A stretch of 64,000 bases of DNA from NCBI RefSeq assembly GCF_000956525.1, contig NZ_JYIW01000026.1, positions 62,001 to 126,000 of the forward strand, read 5' to 3'. Below are positions 17,887 through 27,630 of this stretch, in pieces; position 1 is the stretch's first letter, and each line of letters starts with the position of its first letter. The position numbers and the translations under genes were made by a program. This DNA is from Microbacterium oxydans (GTDB taxonomy: Bacteria > Actinomycetota > Actinomycetes > Actinomycetales > Microbacteriaceae). The notes under the pieces are model-generated. The model saw only the letters and a program-made list of their open reading frames with translations. It had not been told where the DNA came from and searched no databases.

Positions 17887-19411
17887 TCGCCTGCGCACCC
17901 TGACCAGTTGGCATGCCGACTGGAAGGGGCTCCGCGTCGCGGTGCTCGGTCTGTCGATGACGGGCTTCTCGGTCGCAGACACGCTGACCGAGCTCGGCGC
18001 CGACGTACTGGTGCTGAGCGAGTCCGCCGATGAGGAGTACTCCAAGCTGATCCCGGTCATCGGTGCCCGTCTGGAGCTCACGGCGCTCGATTCGGTGCCG
18101 CAGAGCCTGGCGGACTTCGCGCCTGAGGTCGTCATCGCCTCGCCGGGGTTCTCGCCCTCGCACCCGGTGATCCGTTGGGTGCTGGATGCCGGCATCGCTC
18201 TCTGGGGTGATATCGAGCTGGCCTGGCGCGTGCGCGACAAGGTGACGCGCGATGACGGTTCCGCCGCCGACTGGGTGCTGATCACCGGAACCAACGGCAA
18301 GACCACGACGACGCAGCTGACGGCGTCGCTGCTCGTCGCAGGCGGTCTGCGCGCGGCGCCGTGCGGCAACATCGGCGTGCCGGTACTCGACGCCGTCCGC
18401 GACCCGGCAGGATTCGACGTGCTCGTCGTCGAGCTCTCCAGCCACCAGCTCTGGTACCTCGGGCAGTCTGCTGCCGAGGGGGAGCTGTTCCCGCACGCGG
18501 CCGTGTGCCTGAACCTCGCCGACGACCACCTCGTCTGGCATGGCAGCGCCGAGGCATACCGCGACGCGAAGGCGCTCGTCTACCGCAACACCCGCGTCGC
18601 CTGCATCTACAACAAGGCCGATGAAGCCACCAGGAGGATGGTCGAAGAGGCCGAGGTGGTCGAGGGAGCTCGCGCCATCGGCTTCGATCTCGGCATCCCC
18701 GGACCGAGCGACCTCGGTGTCGTCGAGGGGTTGATCGTCGACCGGGCATTCCTGGACGACCGCTCGCGCAGTGCGCTCGAGCTCACCACCCTCGCCGACC
18801 TCGATGCCGTCGGCCTCGCAGCGCCGCACATCGTGCAGAACATCCTCGCGGCATCCGCGATCGCCAGGTCGCTGGGCGTCGCCCCCGAAGCGATCCACAC
18901 CGCCCTGCAGGGGTTCCGCCTCGATGCGCATCGCATCCAGGTGATCGCTCGTCACGGCGGCATCACCTGGATCGACGACTCCAAGGCGACGAACCCGCAC
19001 GCGGCCGCATCCTCGCTGCGCGCATACCCCGGTGCGGTCTGGGTCGTCGGCGGCGATCTCAAGGGCGTCGATCTCTCCGACCTCGTCTCGGACGCCGGAC
19101 GAACGGCACGCGCCGCGGTCGTGATCGGTGTGGAACGAGCCGAGGTCATGGCGGCATTCCGACGACACGCGCCCGCGGTGCCGGTGTTCGAGGTGGATGC
19201 TGGCGAGACTGGACACGTCATGAATCGCGTCGTGGAGATCGCGGTCGAGATCGTCGACGGTGAGGGAACAGTCCTGCTGGCTCCCGCCGCTGCATCCTTC
19301 GACCAGTTCACCAGTTACGCGGATCGAGGCCACCGTTTCGCCGAAGCGGTGCGTGAGTGGATCGACCGGGGGAGCGCCCATGACGCAGGTGGCCCGGCCC
19401 CCGCGCTCTGA
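17876..19411 (+). CDS. murD: UDP-N-acetylmuramoyl-L-alanine--D-glutamate ligase
   Basis: MurD adds D-glutamate to UDP-MurNAc-L-Ala. The 511-residue protein has the N-terminal UDP-binding domain (LRVAVLGLSMTGFSVADTL), the ATP P-loop ITGTNGKTTTTQL, LNLADDHLVWHGS, the substrate motif FRLDAHRIQ and IDDSKATNPHAA. The GTG at 17876 lies inside the mraY end (11-bp overlap), suggesting translational coupling. It is slightly longer than E. coli MurD, as usual in actinobacteria. The end overlaps ftsW by 32 bp. Confidence 0.96.
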   Translation: MSADRLRTLTSWHADWKGLRVAVLGLSMTGFSVADTLTELGADVLVLSESADEEYSKLIPVIGARLELTALDSVPQSLADFAPEVVIASPGFSPSHPVIRWVLDAGIALWGDIELAWRVRDKVTRDDGSAADWVLITGTNGKTTTTQLTASLLVAGGLRAAPCGNIGVPVLDAVRDPAGFDVLVVELSSHQLWYLGQSAAEGELFPHAAVCLNLADDHLVWHGSAEAYRDAKALVYRNTRVACIYNKADEATRRMVEEAEVVEGARAIGFDLGIPGPSDLGVVEGLIVDRAFLDDRSRSALELTTLADLDAVGLAAPHIVQNILAASAIARSLGVAPEAIHTALQGFRLDAHRIQVIARHGGITWIDDSKATNPHAAASSLRAYPGAVWVVGGDLKGVDLSDLVSDAGRTARAAVVIGVERAEVMAAFRRHAPAVPVFEVDAGETGHVMNRVVEIAVEIVDGEGTVLLAPAAASFDQFTSYADRGHRFAEAVREWIDRGSAHDAGGPAPAL

Positions 19412-20618
19412 GTCAGGCGGTCTCGCGGCGCGCGTCTCGCTCGGTCGCCGATTCGTCCCGGTGTCCTCCGAGTTCCTGATGATCACGTCGACGGCGCTGC
19501 TGCTGACGCTGTTCGGACTCGTGATGGTGCTGTCGGCCACGAGTGCCGGTGCGATCGAGAGCGGTCAGAACCCGATGAGCGGTGCGCTCCGTCAGGGCAT
19601 CTTCGCTGTGCTCGGGGTGCCGCTGATGTTCCTGATCAGCCGGCTGCCGGTCAAGTTCCTCAAGCGCATGGCCTGGCCGGCGCTGTTCGGCGCGGTCGCA
19701 CTGCAGCTGCTGGTGTTCACACCGCTCGGCATCGAAGACGGCGGAAACCGGAACTGGATCTCCATCGCCGGCTTCAGCCTGCAGCCCTCCGAGTTCCTCA
19801 AGCTCGCCCTCGCACTGTGGGTCGCGTACGTGCTGCTCCGCAAGCACGCCATGCTCGGCACCTGGCATCAGGTGTTCATCCCGGTGGTGCCGGTGGGCGC
19901 CCTCGCGATCGGCACGGTGCTCGGCGGTAAGGACCTCGGTACCGCGATGGTGCTGGTGCTGATCCTGCTCGGCTGCCTGTTCTTCTCCGGCGTGAAGCTG
20001 CGCCTGTTCATCATCCCGGTGATCCTCGGGGTCGTCGCGGTCCTCGCCTATGCGCTGTCCAGCGACGACCGGATGCGGCGCATCACCGCCACCTGCGACG
20101 ACATGAGCCTGTACTACACCGACTGCTACCAGTCGATCCATGGCATCTGGGGCATGGCCAGCGGTGGGATCTTCGGCCTCGGCCTCGGCAACTCCCAGGA
20201 GAAGTACGGCTGGCTTCCCGCCGCAGGCAACGACTTCATCTTCGCGATCGTCGGCGAGGAGCTCGGCCTGATCGGCTGCATCGTCGTGCTCGCCCTCTTC
20301 ACCTTCTTCACGATCGGCGCCTTCCACGTCATCCGCAAGACCGACGATCCGTTCATCCGCGTCGCCGCGGGTGGGATCACGGTCTGGATCGTCGGACAGG
20401 CCGTTCTGAACATCGGTGTCGTGATCGGTCTGTTCCCCGTGATGGGCGTGCCTCTGCCGTTCATGTCGCAGGGCGGCACCGCACTGCTCGCGGTGCTGAT
20501 GGCGTGCGGGGTACTACTGGCGTTCGCCCGCACACTCCCGGTGGAATCCGGCCAGCGCGAATCACGCCCGTCTGCTCGCAGGGCTCCTTCGGCAGGGCGG
20601 GGTAGGGTCGCTCAGTGA
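19380..20618 (+). CDS. ftsW: lipid II polymerase FtsW (SEDS family)
   Basis: FtsW polymerises septal glycan strands as partner of FtsI. From the ATG at 19380 the protein has 412 residues with about ten TM helices and SEDS features: LSATSAGAIESG, ISIAGFSLQPSEFLKLALA, GKDLGTAMVL, FIFAIVGEELGLIG and the C-terminal PFMSQGGTALLA. GGGGGAG precedes this ATG by about six bases. An in-frame start further upstream would overlap murD by over 150 bp and is not membrane-like. The stop overlaps the GTG of murG. Confidence 0.95.
   Translation: MTQVARPPRSESGGLAARVSLGRRFVPVSSEFLMITSTALLLTLFGLVMVLSATSAGAIESGQNPMSGALRQGIFAVLGVPLMFLISRLPVKFLKRMAWPALFGAVALQLLVFTPLGIEDGGNRNWISIAGFSLQPSEFLKLALALWVAYVLLRKHAMLGTWHQVFIPVVPVGALAIGTVLGGKDLGTAMVLVLILLGCLFFSGVKLRLFIIPVILGVVAVLAYALSSDDRMRRITATCDDMSLYYTDCYQSIHGIWGMASGGIFGLGLGNSQEKYGWLPAAGNDFIFAIVGEELGLIGCIVVLALFTFFTIGAFHVIRKTDDPFIRVAAGGITVWIVGQAVLNIGVVIGLFPVMGVPLPFMSQGGTALLAVLMACGVLLAFARTLPVESGQRESRPSARRAPSAGRGRVAQ
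20603..20608 (+). promoter_or_regulatory. -10 element TAGGGT inside ftsW end, before murG
   Basis: TAGGGT ends 6 nt before the murG GTG at 20615, matching the leaderless spacing elsewhere. It would give murG-murC an internal promoter. Confidence 0.4.
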
Positions 20619-21694
20619 CCTCGTACCTGCTCGCCGGCGGTGGCACCGCCGGCCATGTCAATCCCCTGCTCGCCGTCGCCGACGCCCTTCGTGAACGCGA
20701 CTCCGCCGCCGAGGTGCTGGTGCTGGGCACCGCTGAAGGACTCGAGTCGCGGCTCGTGCCGGAGCGCGGCTACGAGCTGCTGATCGTGGACAAGGTGCCG
20801 TTCCCTCGCCGTCCGAACCGTCAGGCGCTGCGCTTTCCCGGCCGCTTCCGTCGTGCGATCGCCCAGGTGCGCGCGCATATCCGCGAGCACGGGGTCGATG
20901 TCGTCGTCGGATTCGGCGGCTATGCCTCGGCGCCCGCCTATGTCGCAGCGCGCCGTGAGCGGATCCCGTTCGTCGTGCACGAGGCGAACGCGAAGCCCGG
21001 ACTCGCGAACGTGCTCGGCGCCCGCTGGGCCGCAGCTGTCGGCGTCGCATTCACCGGCACCCCGCTGCGCGGTGGTGAGGTCGTCGGCATGCCGCTCCGC
21101 CGAGAGGTGATCGGTCTCGATCGGGCCGGCTCGCGCGCTGAGGCGGCTGAGGCGTTCGGCCTCGATGCCGCGAAGCCGGTACTGCTCGCGTTCGGCGGCT
21201 CGCTCGGCGCGCAGCGTCTCAACGAGGCTCTCGCCGACTCGTGGCGTGACGTCCTCGACGCCGGCTGGCAGCTGCTGCACGTGACGGGGGAGCGCAGCGA
21301 TCTTCCCGATCCCGGCATCGAGGGCTATGCCCTGCGTCGCTATGTCGACCGCATGGACCTCGCCTTCGCGCTGGCCGACCTGATCCTGTCGCGCTCCGGT
21401 TCCGCCACGGTCAGCGAGGTGAGCGCACTCGGGATCCCGGCGCTCTACGTGCCGTACTCGGTCGGCAACGGCGAGCAGCGGCTCAACGCCGGCTCCGCCG
21501 TCGCCGCAGGCGCGGCACAGCTCCTCGACGACGAGACCTTCACGGGCGACGCGGTGCGGGCCACCGTGATCCCGCTGCTCAACGATCGTCCTCGGATCGC
21601 CCGGATGGCCGCGGCCGCGGAGCACGTCGGCACCCGCACGGGCACCGAGAACGTGCTCGCGCTCATCGATCGTGCCCTCGGCACCCCGAACTAG
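20615..21694 (+). CDS. murG: undecaprenyldiphospho-muramoylpentapeptide beta-N-acetylglucosaminyltransferase
   Basis: MurG transfers GlcNAc from UDP-GlcNAc to lipid I, making lipid II at the inner membrane face. The 359-residue GT28 protein has the N-terminal glycine loop AGGGTAGHVNPLLA (7-20), a second one in FGGYASAP, and FGGSLGAQRLNE; the UDP-GlcNAc site SRSGSATVSEV and YVPYSVGNGEQRLNA follow. The GTG start overlaps the ftsW stop (GTGA). The stop codon TAG is at the same time the beginning of the murC -10 box. Confidence 0.96.
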   Translation: MTSYLLAGGGTAGHVNPLLAVADALRERDSAAEVLVLGTAEGLESRLVPERGYELLIVDKVPFPRRPNRQALRFPGRFRRAIAQVRAHIREHGVDVVVGFGGYASAPAYVAARRERIPFVVHEANAKPGLANVLGARWAAAVGVAFTGTPLRGGEVVGMPLRREVIGLDRAGSRAEAAEAFGLDAAKPVLLAFGGSLGAQRLNEALADSWRDVLDAGWQLLHVTGERSDLPDPGIEGYALRRYVDRMDLAFALADLILSRSGSATVSEVSALGIPALYVPYSVGNGEQRLNAGSAVAAGAAQLLDDETFTGDAVRATVIPLLNDRPRIARMAAAAEHVGTRTGTENVLALIDRALGTPN

Positions 21695-21697
21695 ACT
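21692..21697 (+). promoter_or_regulatory. -10 element TAGACT overlapping murG stop, for murC
   Basis: TAGACT includes the murG TAG stop and lies 9 nt before the murC ATG. No ribosome binding site is seen, so murC is probably also transcribed as a leaderless message. Confidence 0.55.
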
Positions 21698-21706
21698 GGC
21701 CTCGAC

Positions 21707-23107
21707 ATGATCAGACCCGACCTCACCCTCCCGATCCCCGAGACGATCACCTCCGCGCACTTCATCGGCATCGGCGGTTCCGGCATGAGCGGACTCGCCA
21801 GGATGTTCCTCGATGCAGGCATCCGCGTGTCCGGTTCCGACCGTGCAGACAGCGACAACCTGCGGGCACTGGCTGCAGCCGGCGCCACGGTGCACGTCGG
21901 CCACGAGGCTGCGCACCTCGGCGACGCCGACACCGTCGTGCACACCGGTGCGATCTGGCCCGAGAACCCCGAGTTCGTCACGGCCAAGGAGCGCGGGTTG
22001 CATGTCATCCACCGCTCACAGGCGCTGCACTGGCTGATCGGCTCGCGTCGTCTCGTGTCGGTCGCAGGCGCGCACGGCAAGACCACCTCGACCGGGATGA
22101 TCGTCACGGCGTTGCATGAGCTGGGCGCAGACCCACACTTCGTCAACGGCGGCGTGATCGAGCAGCTCGGCATCTCGAGCGCGACCGGCTCCGATGAACT
22201 CTTCGTGATCGAGGCCGACGAGTCGGACGGCACGTTCCTGCTCTATGACACCGCGATCGCGCTCATCACGAACGTCGATCCCGACCATCTGGACCACTTC
22301 GGCTCGGAGGAGGCGTTCCATGACGCATTCGTCCGCTTCGCCGATGCCGCGAGCGAGGCCGTCGTGATCTCCAGTGACGACCCCGGCGCGCTTCGCGTCG
22401 GAGCCGGTCTCTCGCATCCTCACGTGCTCTCCTTCGGGCAGGCGGCAGATGCCGACGTGCGTGTGACGGACATCGTCGCCGACGGGCCCGTCGCAGCGAC
22501 CATCACGCACGGCGACGAGAGCGCACGGATGCAGCTCGCCGTTCCCGGTGTGCACAATGCCATCAACGCCGCGGGCACCGTGACGGTGCTGCGTGCGCTC
22601 GGCTACCCGCTCGCCGACGCCGTTCGCGCCGTCGAGGGATTCGCCGGCACGGTCCGCCGTCTGGAGCAGCACGGCGTCGAGCGCGGCGTCACGGTGTACG
22701 ACGACTACTCGCACCACCCGACCGAGGTCCGAGCGGCCCTCGAGGCGATGCGCACGATCTCCGGCGGCGGGAGGATCATCGCGATCCAGCAGCCGCATAC
22801 GTACTCGCGGACGCAGCACATGTACCAGGAGTTCGCCGACGTGCTCGAGGAGCTCGCGGACCATACCGTCATGCTCGACGTCTACGGCGCCCGCGAGGAC
22901 CCGGTGCCCGGCGTCACGGGTGAACTGGTGAGCGGCGCGTTCCGCGACCCGTCGCACGTGCACTTCGTGGCCGACTGGCAGGAGGCGGCCGACTATACGG
23001 CGTCGGTGGCCGACGAGGGCGACTTCGTGATCACGCTCGGCTGCGGCAACGTGTACCAGATCATCCCGCAGGTGCTGGAGTCGCTCCGCCGGCCTGTCGA
23101 GGCCTAG
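21707..23107 (+). CDS. murC: UDP-N-acetylmuramate--L-alanine ligase
   Basis: MurC adds L-alanine to UDP-MurNAc, the first peptide-forming step. The 466-residue protein shows the N-terminal [16 protein letters not shown] nucleotide-binding loop, the P-loop [20 protein letters not shown], and the Mur motifs RRLEQHGV and [12 protein letters not shown]. The C-terminal domain ends near LGCGNVYQI. The start follows a TAGACT box that overlaps the murG stop. ftsQ follows after three bases. Confidence 0.96.
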   Translation: MIRPDLTLPIPETITSAHFIGIGGSGMSGLARMFLDAGIRVSGSDRADSDNLRALAAAGATVHVGHEAAHLGDADTVVHTGAIWPENPEFVTAKERGLHVIHRSQALHWLIGSRRLVSVAGAHGKTTSTGMIVTALHELGADPHFVNGGVIEQLGISSATGSDELFVIEADESDGTFLLYDTAIALITNVDPDHLDHFGSEEAFHDAFVRFADAASEAVVISSDDPGALRVGAGLSHPHVLSFGQAADADVRVTDIVADGPVAATITHGDESARMQLAVPGVHNAINAAGTVTVLRALGYPLADAVRAVEGFAGTVRRLEQHGVERGVTVYDDYSHHPTEVRAALEAMRTISGGGRIIAIQQPHTYSRTQHMYQEFADVLEELADHTVMLDVYGAREDPVPGVTGELVSGAFRDPSHVHFVADWQEAADYTASVADEGDFVITLGCGNVYQIIPQVLESLRRPVEA

Positions 23108-23110
23108 CCG

Positions 23111-24034
23111 ATGCGACGCCCCCCACCGCTTCCGACCCGGGAGAGCCCAGGGGACGACGAGGCAGTGCCAGGCGCACGCTCTCGTCGACGTTCGTCGTCC
23201 GACGGGGTCGTCAGCCCGGTGCCGATCGCCGGACACACGGACGAGGACTCGGCGGCGACGGAGGAGTCCGCTCCCGAGCCCACATCGACGCGTGACGTCT
23301 GGCGTGCTGCCCGTGCACGACGGAAGGCCCTGCGCGGCGAGATCCGCCGGTTCACCCAGCGTTCCCGGCGACGCCGGATCGTCTGGCTCAGCAGCATGGG
23401 AGCGATCGTCCTGCTGATCGGCGGCAGCGTCGCGGCAGCCTACAGCCCGCTCTTCGCAGTCGAGAAGATCACCGTGGTCGGGGCCGCATCGCTCGATCCG
23501 GCCGTGATCGAGGCGGCACTCGCCGATCAGGTCGGCACGCCTCTGGCTCTGGTCGACTCGAGCGAGGTCAAAGCCGCGCTGCTGGCATTCCCGCTCATCG
23601 AGACCTATGCGCTCGAGGCCAAGCCGCCGCACGACCTGACCGTGCGGATCGTCGAGCGGACGCCGGTCGGTGTCATCCGATCGGATGCCGGGTACACCCT
23701 GGTCGACGCCGCCGGCGTCGCGCTCGCGACGACGACGGATCAGCCGGCCGGTCAACCGCTCCTCGACGTCACCGGCGGGACGCAGTCATCGGCGTTCGAG
23801 AGCGCCGGTCTGGTGGTGCGGTCGCTGCCCGCCGACATCCGCGGTCAGCTGACCGGTGTGCGTGCGAGCACGGCGGACGACGTCACGCTCACACTCAGCA
23901 CCGGCCTCACCGTGGTCTGGGGGAGTGCGGAGGACTCTCCGACGAAGGCGCTCGTGCTCGCGCAGGCGCTGAAGGCGAAGCCGGATGCATCGACGGTCGA
24001 CGTCTCGTCTGCTGAGACCGCGGTCGTCGGCTGA
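23111..24034 (+). CDS. ftsQ: cell division protein FtsQ/DivIB
   Basis: A bitopic division protein of the FtsQLB complex. The 307-residue protein has a long cytosolic N-terminus (about 95 residues, charged and disordered), one TM helix (MGAIVLLIGGSVAAAY), then the POTRA domain beginning at LFAVEKITVVGAASLDPAVI and the FtsQ beta domain with RTPVGVIRSDAGYTLVDAAGV split over about residues 175-200. It begins three bases after the murC stop and ends the mur part of the cluster. The next gene, ftsZ, has its own leader region of 185 bp. Confidence 0.93.
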   Translation: MRRPPPLPTRESPGDDEAVPGARSRRRSSSDGVVSPVPIAGHTDEDSAATEESAPEPTSTRDVWRAARARRKALRGEIRRFTQRSRRRRIVWLSSMGAIVLLIGGSVAAAYSPLFAVEKITVVGAASLDPAVIEAALADQVGTPLALVDSSEVKAALLAFPLIETYALEAKPPHDLTVRIVERTPVGVIRSDAGYTLVDAAGVALATTTDQPAGQPLLDVTGGTQSSAFESAGLVVRSLPADIRGQLTGVRASTADDVTLTLSTGLTVVWGSAEDSPTKALVLAQALKAKPDASTVDVSSAETAVVG

Positions 24035-24154
24035 CCCGATCGGGCCGGTTTTCGAGGCATTCCGACGGGAATGAAGCGACACGCCCGTGTCGCTGCGCGC
24101 ACGCGCTCACGCGGCGCATACCTTCGATCAAGAGAACGCAATACCGGGAAACAC

Positions 24155-24181
24155 TTTACACCTCTAGTTGAGGTTTAAGGT
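24155..24181 (+). promoter_or_regulatory. candidate ftsZ promoter
   Basis: TTTACA (24155-24160) and TAAGGT (24176-24181) are separated by 15 bp in the AT-richer gap between ftsQ and ftsZ (24035-24219). A good ribosome binding site, CGGAGG, lies before the ftsZ ATG. The rest of the gap shows no further clear structure. Confidence 0.4.
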
Positions 24182-24219
24182 TCAACCCAATCCAAGGCTC
24201 GACTAATCGGAGGCCGGCC

Positions 24220-25362
24220 ATGAGCCAGAACCAGAACTACCTCGCCGTGATCAAGGTCGTCGGCGTCGGCGGTGGCGGCGTCAACGCCGTGAACCGCATG
24301 ATCGATCTCGGGCTCCGCGGAGTCGAGTTCATCGCCGTCAACACCGACGCACAGGCGCTGCTCATGAGCGATGCCGACGTCAAGCTCGACGTAGGTCGTG
24401 AGCTCACTCGCGGACTCGGCGCAGGTGCCGACCCCGAGGTCGGCCGTCGCGCTGCGGAAGACCACGCCGAGGAGATCGAGCAGGCGCTGACCGGCGCCGA
24501 CATGGTCTTCGTCACCGCTGGCGAGGGTGGCGGAACCGGTACCGGTGGCGCACCCGTCGTCGCGCGCATCGCGAAGTCGATCGGCGCCCTGACCATCGGT
24601 GTCGTCACCAAGCCGTTCTCCTTCGAGGGACGCCGCCGCCAGAGCCAGGCCGAAGAAGGCGTGGCGAAGCTGAAGGAAGAGGTCGACACCCTCATCGTGG
24701 TGCCGAACGACCGTCTTCTCGAGATCAGCGACCGCGGCATCTCGATGATCGAGGCGTTCGCCACCGCCGACCAGGTGCTCCTCGCCGGTGTGCAGGGCAT
24801 CACCGACCTGATCACCACCCCCGGTCTCATCAACCTCGACTTCGCCGACGTGAAGTCGGTCATGCAGGGGGCGGGTTCCGCGCTCATGGGCATCGGTTCC
24901 GCGCGCGGCGCGGACCGCGCGATCAAGGCGGCCGAACTGGCCGTCGAATCGCCGCTGCTCGAGGCGAGCATCGAGGGCGCCCACGGCGTGCTGCTCTCCA
25001 TCCAGGGCGGATCGAACCTCGGCATCTTCGAGATCCACGACGCCGCGGATCTGGTGAAGGAAGCCGCTCACCCCGAGGCCAACATCATCTTCGGTACCGT
25101 CATCGACGACACGCTCGGCGACGAGGTGCGGGTGACCGTGATCGCCGCCGGATTCGACGGCGGGGAGCCTTCGCTGCGTCTCGACCCGATGGTCGTCTCG
25201 CGCCCCGCGGCAGCGACCACGCTGCCCGAGGTCGCTCTCCCCGACGAGACGGCGTCCAAGCCCGCTGCCGAGGCTGAGCCGGCGCAGCAGCGCGTTCCGG
25301 CGACCAGCATCGAGCCGGCGTTCGCGGATGACGACATCGACATCCCCGAATTCCTGAAGTGA
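24220..25362 (+). CDS. ftsZ: cell division protein FtsZ
   Basis: The tubulin-like GTPase that forms the Z ring. The 380-residue protein has the N-terminal [13 protein letters not shown], the tubulin signature [12 protein letters not shown] (about 102-113), FEGRRR, and the T7 loop [11 protein letters not shown] that completes the GTPase site of the next subunit. The linker (about 320-360) is Ala/Glu/Pro-rich, and the C-terminal peptide [11 protein letters not shown] fits the conserved tail that binds SepF. ATG is preceded by CGGAGG. The stop overlaps the yggS GTG. Confidence 0.98.
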   Translation: MSQNQNYLAVIKVVGVGGGGVNAVNRMIDLGLRGVEFIAVNTDAQALLMSDADVKLDVGRELTRGLGAGADPEVGRRAAEDHAEEIEQALTGADMVFVTAGEGGGTGTGGAPVVARIAKSIGALTIGVVTKPFSFEGRRRQSQAEEGVAKLKEEVDTLIVVPNDRLLEISDRGISMIEAFATADQVLLAGVQGITDLITTPGLINLDFADVKSVMQGAGSALMGIGSARGADRAIKAAELAVESPLLEASIEGAHGVLLSIQGGSNLGIFEIHDAADLVKEAAHPEANIIFGTVIDDTLGDEVRVTVIAAGFDGGEPSLRLDPMVVSRPAAATTLPEVALPDETASKPAAEAEPAQQRVPATSIEPAFADDDIDIPEFLK

Positions 25363-26039
25363 CCGATCTGAGGACGCGGCTGTCGGCGATCGATGCACGC
25401 ATCGCCGACGCCGCGCGCCTCGCCGGTCGGAATCCTGCAGAGATCACCCGCATCGTCGTCACCAAGTTCCACCCGTCGTCGCTCGTTCGCGAGCTGCGGG
25501 AACTGGGCGTCTCCGAGGTGGGGGAGAACCGTCAGCAGGAACTCTCGGCGAAGCAGAGCGAACTCGCGGAACTCGACCTGCGTTGGCACTTCATCGGTCA
25601 GGCGCAGACCAACAAGGCGTCGGCGATCCGTCGCAGCGCGGACGTCGTCCACTCGATCGATCGCGCCCGGATCGCTGACGCACTCGACCGCGCAGCCGAA
25701 GACGACACCCGTCTCGACGTGCTCGTGCAGGTCAATCTGACAGACGACCTCGGTCGAGGCGGTGTCGAGCCAGCGGATGCGATCGCCCTCGCCGAGCACG
25801 TGCTCGCGCTGCCCACACTGCGTCTGCGCGGCGTGATGGCGGTGGCTCCACTCGACGAGGAGCCGGCATCCGCCTTCGCTCGACTTCGTGACGTCGCGGA
25901 CGGCATCCGAACCGTCGACGCAGATGCGACGTGGATCTCCGCCGGAATGACCGGCGACTTCGTGGAAGCCATCGCCGCAGGCGCGACACACCTGCGGATC
26001 GGCTCCGCAATCACCGGACCCCGGCCCGACCGGGGTTAA
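25359..26039 (+). CDS. YggS-family pyridoxal phosphate homeostasis protein
   Basis: A PLP-binding TIM-barrel protein (fold type III) that helps keep vitamin B6 and amino-acid pools in balance. The 226-residue protein has the PLP lysine in IVVTKFHP (Lys36), [19 protein letters not shown], the LRGVMAVAP strand and [10 protein letters not shown] before the C-terminal [15 protein letters not shown]. The GTG start overlaps the ftsZ stop. In many actinobacteria a YfiH-type gene lies between ftsZ and yggS; it is absent here. Confidence 0.93.
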   Translation: MTDLRTRLSAIDARIADAARLAGRNPAEITRIVVTKFHPSSLVRELRELGVSEVGENRQQELSAKQSELAELDLRWHFIGQAQTNKASAIRRSADVVHSIDRARIADALDRAAEDDTRLDVLVQVNLTDDLGRGGVEPADAIALAEHVLALPTLRLRGVMAVAPLDEEPASAFARLRDVADGIRTVDADATWISAGMTGDFVEAIAAGATHLRIGSAITGPRPDRG

Positions 26040-26042
26040 CCT
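26037..26042 (+). promoter_or_regulatory. -10-like TAACCT overlapping yggS stop, before sepF
   Basis: TAACCT begins with the yggS TAA stop and lies 39 nt before the sepF ATG, which has its own GGAGG site. The surrounding GGTTAACC is a short palindrome. Confidence 0.35.
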
Positions 26043-26081
26043 CTAACCAGACCACCCGACACGTTCGAACCGGAGGACACG

Positions 26082-26561
26082 ATGGGTAACCCGCTGAAGA
26101 AGACCATGGTGTACCTCGGCCTCGCCGACGAGGAAGAGACCTATGAAGACGAGCAGCAGGCTCCTGCCCGCGCTCACCGCGAGCGTGACCGCGACCGTGA
26201 CCGTGACGAGCCCGCTCCGGCGCCAGTCACGCCGCTGCGCCGTCCTGTCGCCGTCCGCCAGCCTTCGGTGGGCGCTGTGAACGAGATCCTCACGGTGCAC
26301 CCGAAGCAGTACCGCGATGCTCAGCTGATCGCTGAGAGCTTCCGCGAGGGCGTGCCGGTCATCATCAACCTCTCGCAGATGAGCGATGCCGACGCACGTC
26401 GTCTGATCGACTTCGCCAGCGGACTCTCCCTCGGCCTCTACGGCCGCATCGAGCGCGTCACCTCGAAGGTGTTCCTGCTCTCGCCGGAGAACATCGCTGT
26501 GTCGGGTCACGGCGGCATCGCCAGCGCAGACGCCGAGTCTGCGGGCTTCGACCAGTCGTAG
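26082..26561 (+). CDS. sepF: cell division protein SepF
   Basis: SepF anchors FtsZ to the membrane and aligns protofilaments in Gram-positive bacteria lacking FtsA. The 159-residue protein has an N-terminal amphipathic region ([18 protein letters not shown]), a charged linker rich in Arg/Asp/Glu, and the SepF core with [38 protein letters not shown] and [23 protein letters not shown] lies before the ATG. No ftsA is seen in the window, consistent with SepF as the main FtsZ anchor. Confidence 0.96.
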   Translation: MGNPLKKTMVYLGLADEEETYEDEQQAPARAHRERDRDRDRDEPAPAPVTPLRRPVAVRQPSVGAVNEILTVHPKQYRDAQLIAESFREGVPVIINLSQMSDADARRLIDFASGLSLGLYGRIERVTSKVFLLSPENIAVSGHGGIASADAESAGFDQS

Positions 26562-26564
26562 CCC

Positions 26565-26861
26565 GTGGGGTTCGTCTCTGTCATCGCAAGCATCGTCCAT
26601 CTGGTCCTGCTGCTGTACATCTTCGTGCTCTTCGCGCGCCTGATCCTCGACTACATCCCCCTGTTCAACAGGGAATGGCGTCCCAAGGGCTTCGGGCTCG
26701 TCGCAGCGGAAGCCGCATACACGCTGACCGATCCGCCCATCCGGTTCTTCCGGCGGATCATTCCTCCGCTTCGTATCGGCACGTTGTCGCTGGACTTCGG
26801 GTTCGCGATCACCATGCTGATCGTGCTCATCCTCATGAACATCGTCCGGCTGTTCATCTGA
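26565..26861 (+). CDS. YggT family membrane protein
   Basis: A 98-residue protein with two YggT-type hydrophobic segments: SIVHLVLLLYIFVLFARLIL at the N-terminus and FGFAITMLIVLILMNIVRLF at the C-terminus, with LTDPPIRFFRRIIPP between them. The GTG start comes three bases after the sepF stop and lacks a good ribosome binding site, so it is probably translated by coupling. The family is linked to division and osmotic stress by its constant position between sepF and divIVA; its molecular role is unknown. Confidence 0.88.
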   Translation: MGFVSVIASIVHLVLLLYIFVLFARLILDYIPLFNREWRPKGFGLVAAEAAYTLTDPPIRFFRRIIPPLRIGTLSLDFGFAITMLIVLILMNIVRLFI

Positions 26862-26916
26862 TCCGGAGTTCCCCGCTCCCGGGTGTCGTGACATCGCGGC
26901 GCAAAGGCGCGGGGAC

Positions 26917-26922
26917 TATGCT
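26917..26922 (+). promoter_or_regulatory. -10 element TATGCT upstream of divIVA
   Basis: TATGCT stands about 90 bp before the divIVA ATG in a 150-bp gap, giving a leader that ends in a strong AAAGAGGAG site. No good -35 is visible at standard spacing. Confidence 0.4.
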
Positions 26923-27011
26923 GGCACCCAGGCGCGACCCCCGGGTTCGCGCCACATCACGACCACGCCATACAAAACTGGCAACCGAACTCATCGAAAG
27001 AGGAGCCACTC

Positions 27012-27620
27012 ATGGCACTTACCCCGGATGACGTCGTCACCAAGCAGTTCCAGCACGTCCGCTTCAAGGACGGCTTCGACCCCGACGAGGTCGACGACTT
27101 CCTCGACGAGATCGTCATCGAGTGGCGCAAGGCCCTCGAAGAGAACGTCGAGCTGAAGGCCAAGCTGGCCGCATACGAGTCTGGTGAGACCCCCGCAGCC
27201 GAGTCGGCTGCCGCAGAGGCTCCCGCCGCTGAGGTCCCCGCAGCTCCGGCTCCCGTGGTCGAGACGCAGGCCGAGCCCGCGCCGTCCGGCTCCGCCACCG
27301 CCACCGCAGGCATCATCGAGCTCGCTCAGCGTCTCCACGACGAGCATGTCGCCGAGGGTGAGGCGAAGCGCAACCAGCTCATCGCCGATGCCGAGAACGA
27401 GGTCAACCGCATCCGCAGCGAGGCCGAGGCCAAGCAGCGCGAAGAGGCTGCCCGTCTGGAGCGCGAGCGCAACACGCTCGAGGCCCGCATCACCGAGCTC
27501 CGCAACTTCGAGCGTGACTACCGCTCGCAGCTGCGCGGCTACATCGAGGGTCAGCTCCGCGACCTCGACGAGAAGTCGGCATCGACGGACTCCACGCCTG
27601 TCTCCGCGATCGGACTGTAG
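27012..27620 (+). CDS. divIVA: DivIVA / Wag31 polar growth protein
   Basis: DivIVA forms membrane-bound coiled-coil scaffolds at curved poles and directs polar wall growth in actinobacteria. The 202-residue protein has the N-terminal membrane-binding domain LTPDDVVTKQFQHVRF with the tip loop, then GFDPDEVDDFLDEIV and a short coil. A linker of Ala/Pro/Glu (about 57-95) and a long C-terminal coiled coil (about 100-190) follow. AAAGAGGAG is an excellent ribosome binding site. It has its own promoter region and may be expressed apart from ftsZ-sepF. Confidence 0.96.
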   Translation: MALTPDDVVTKQFQHVRFKDGFDPDEVDDFLDEIVIEWRKALEENVELKAKLAAYESGETPAAESAAAEAPAAEVPAAPAPVVETQAEPAPSGSATATAGIIELAQRLHDEHVAEGEAKRNQLIADAENEVNRIRSEAEAKQREEAARLERERNTLEARITELRNFERDYRSQLRGYIEGQLRDLDEKSASTDSTPVSAIGL

Positions 27621-27630
27621 GTCGTAGGTC

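Noticed and set aside
24035..24219. A tRNA or small RNA gene in the ftsQ-ftsZ gap
   Set aside because: No cloverleaf-compatible sequence or CCA-type end; the gap looks like a promoter and leader region.
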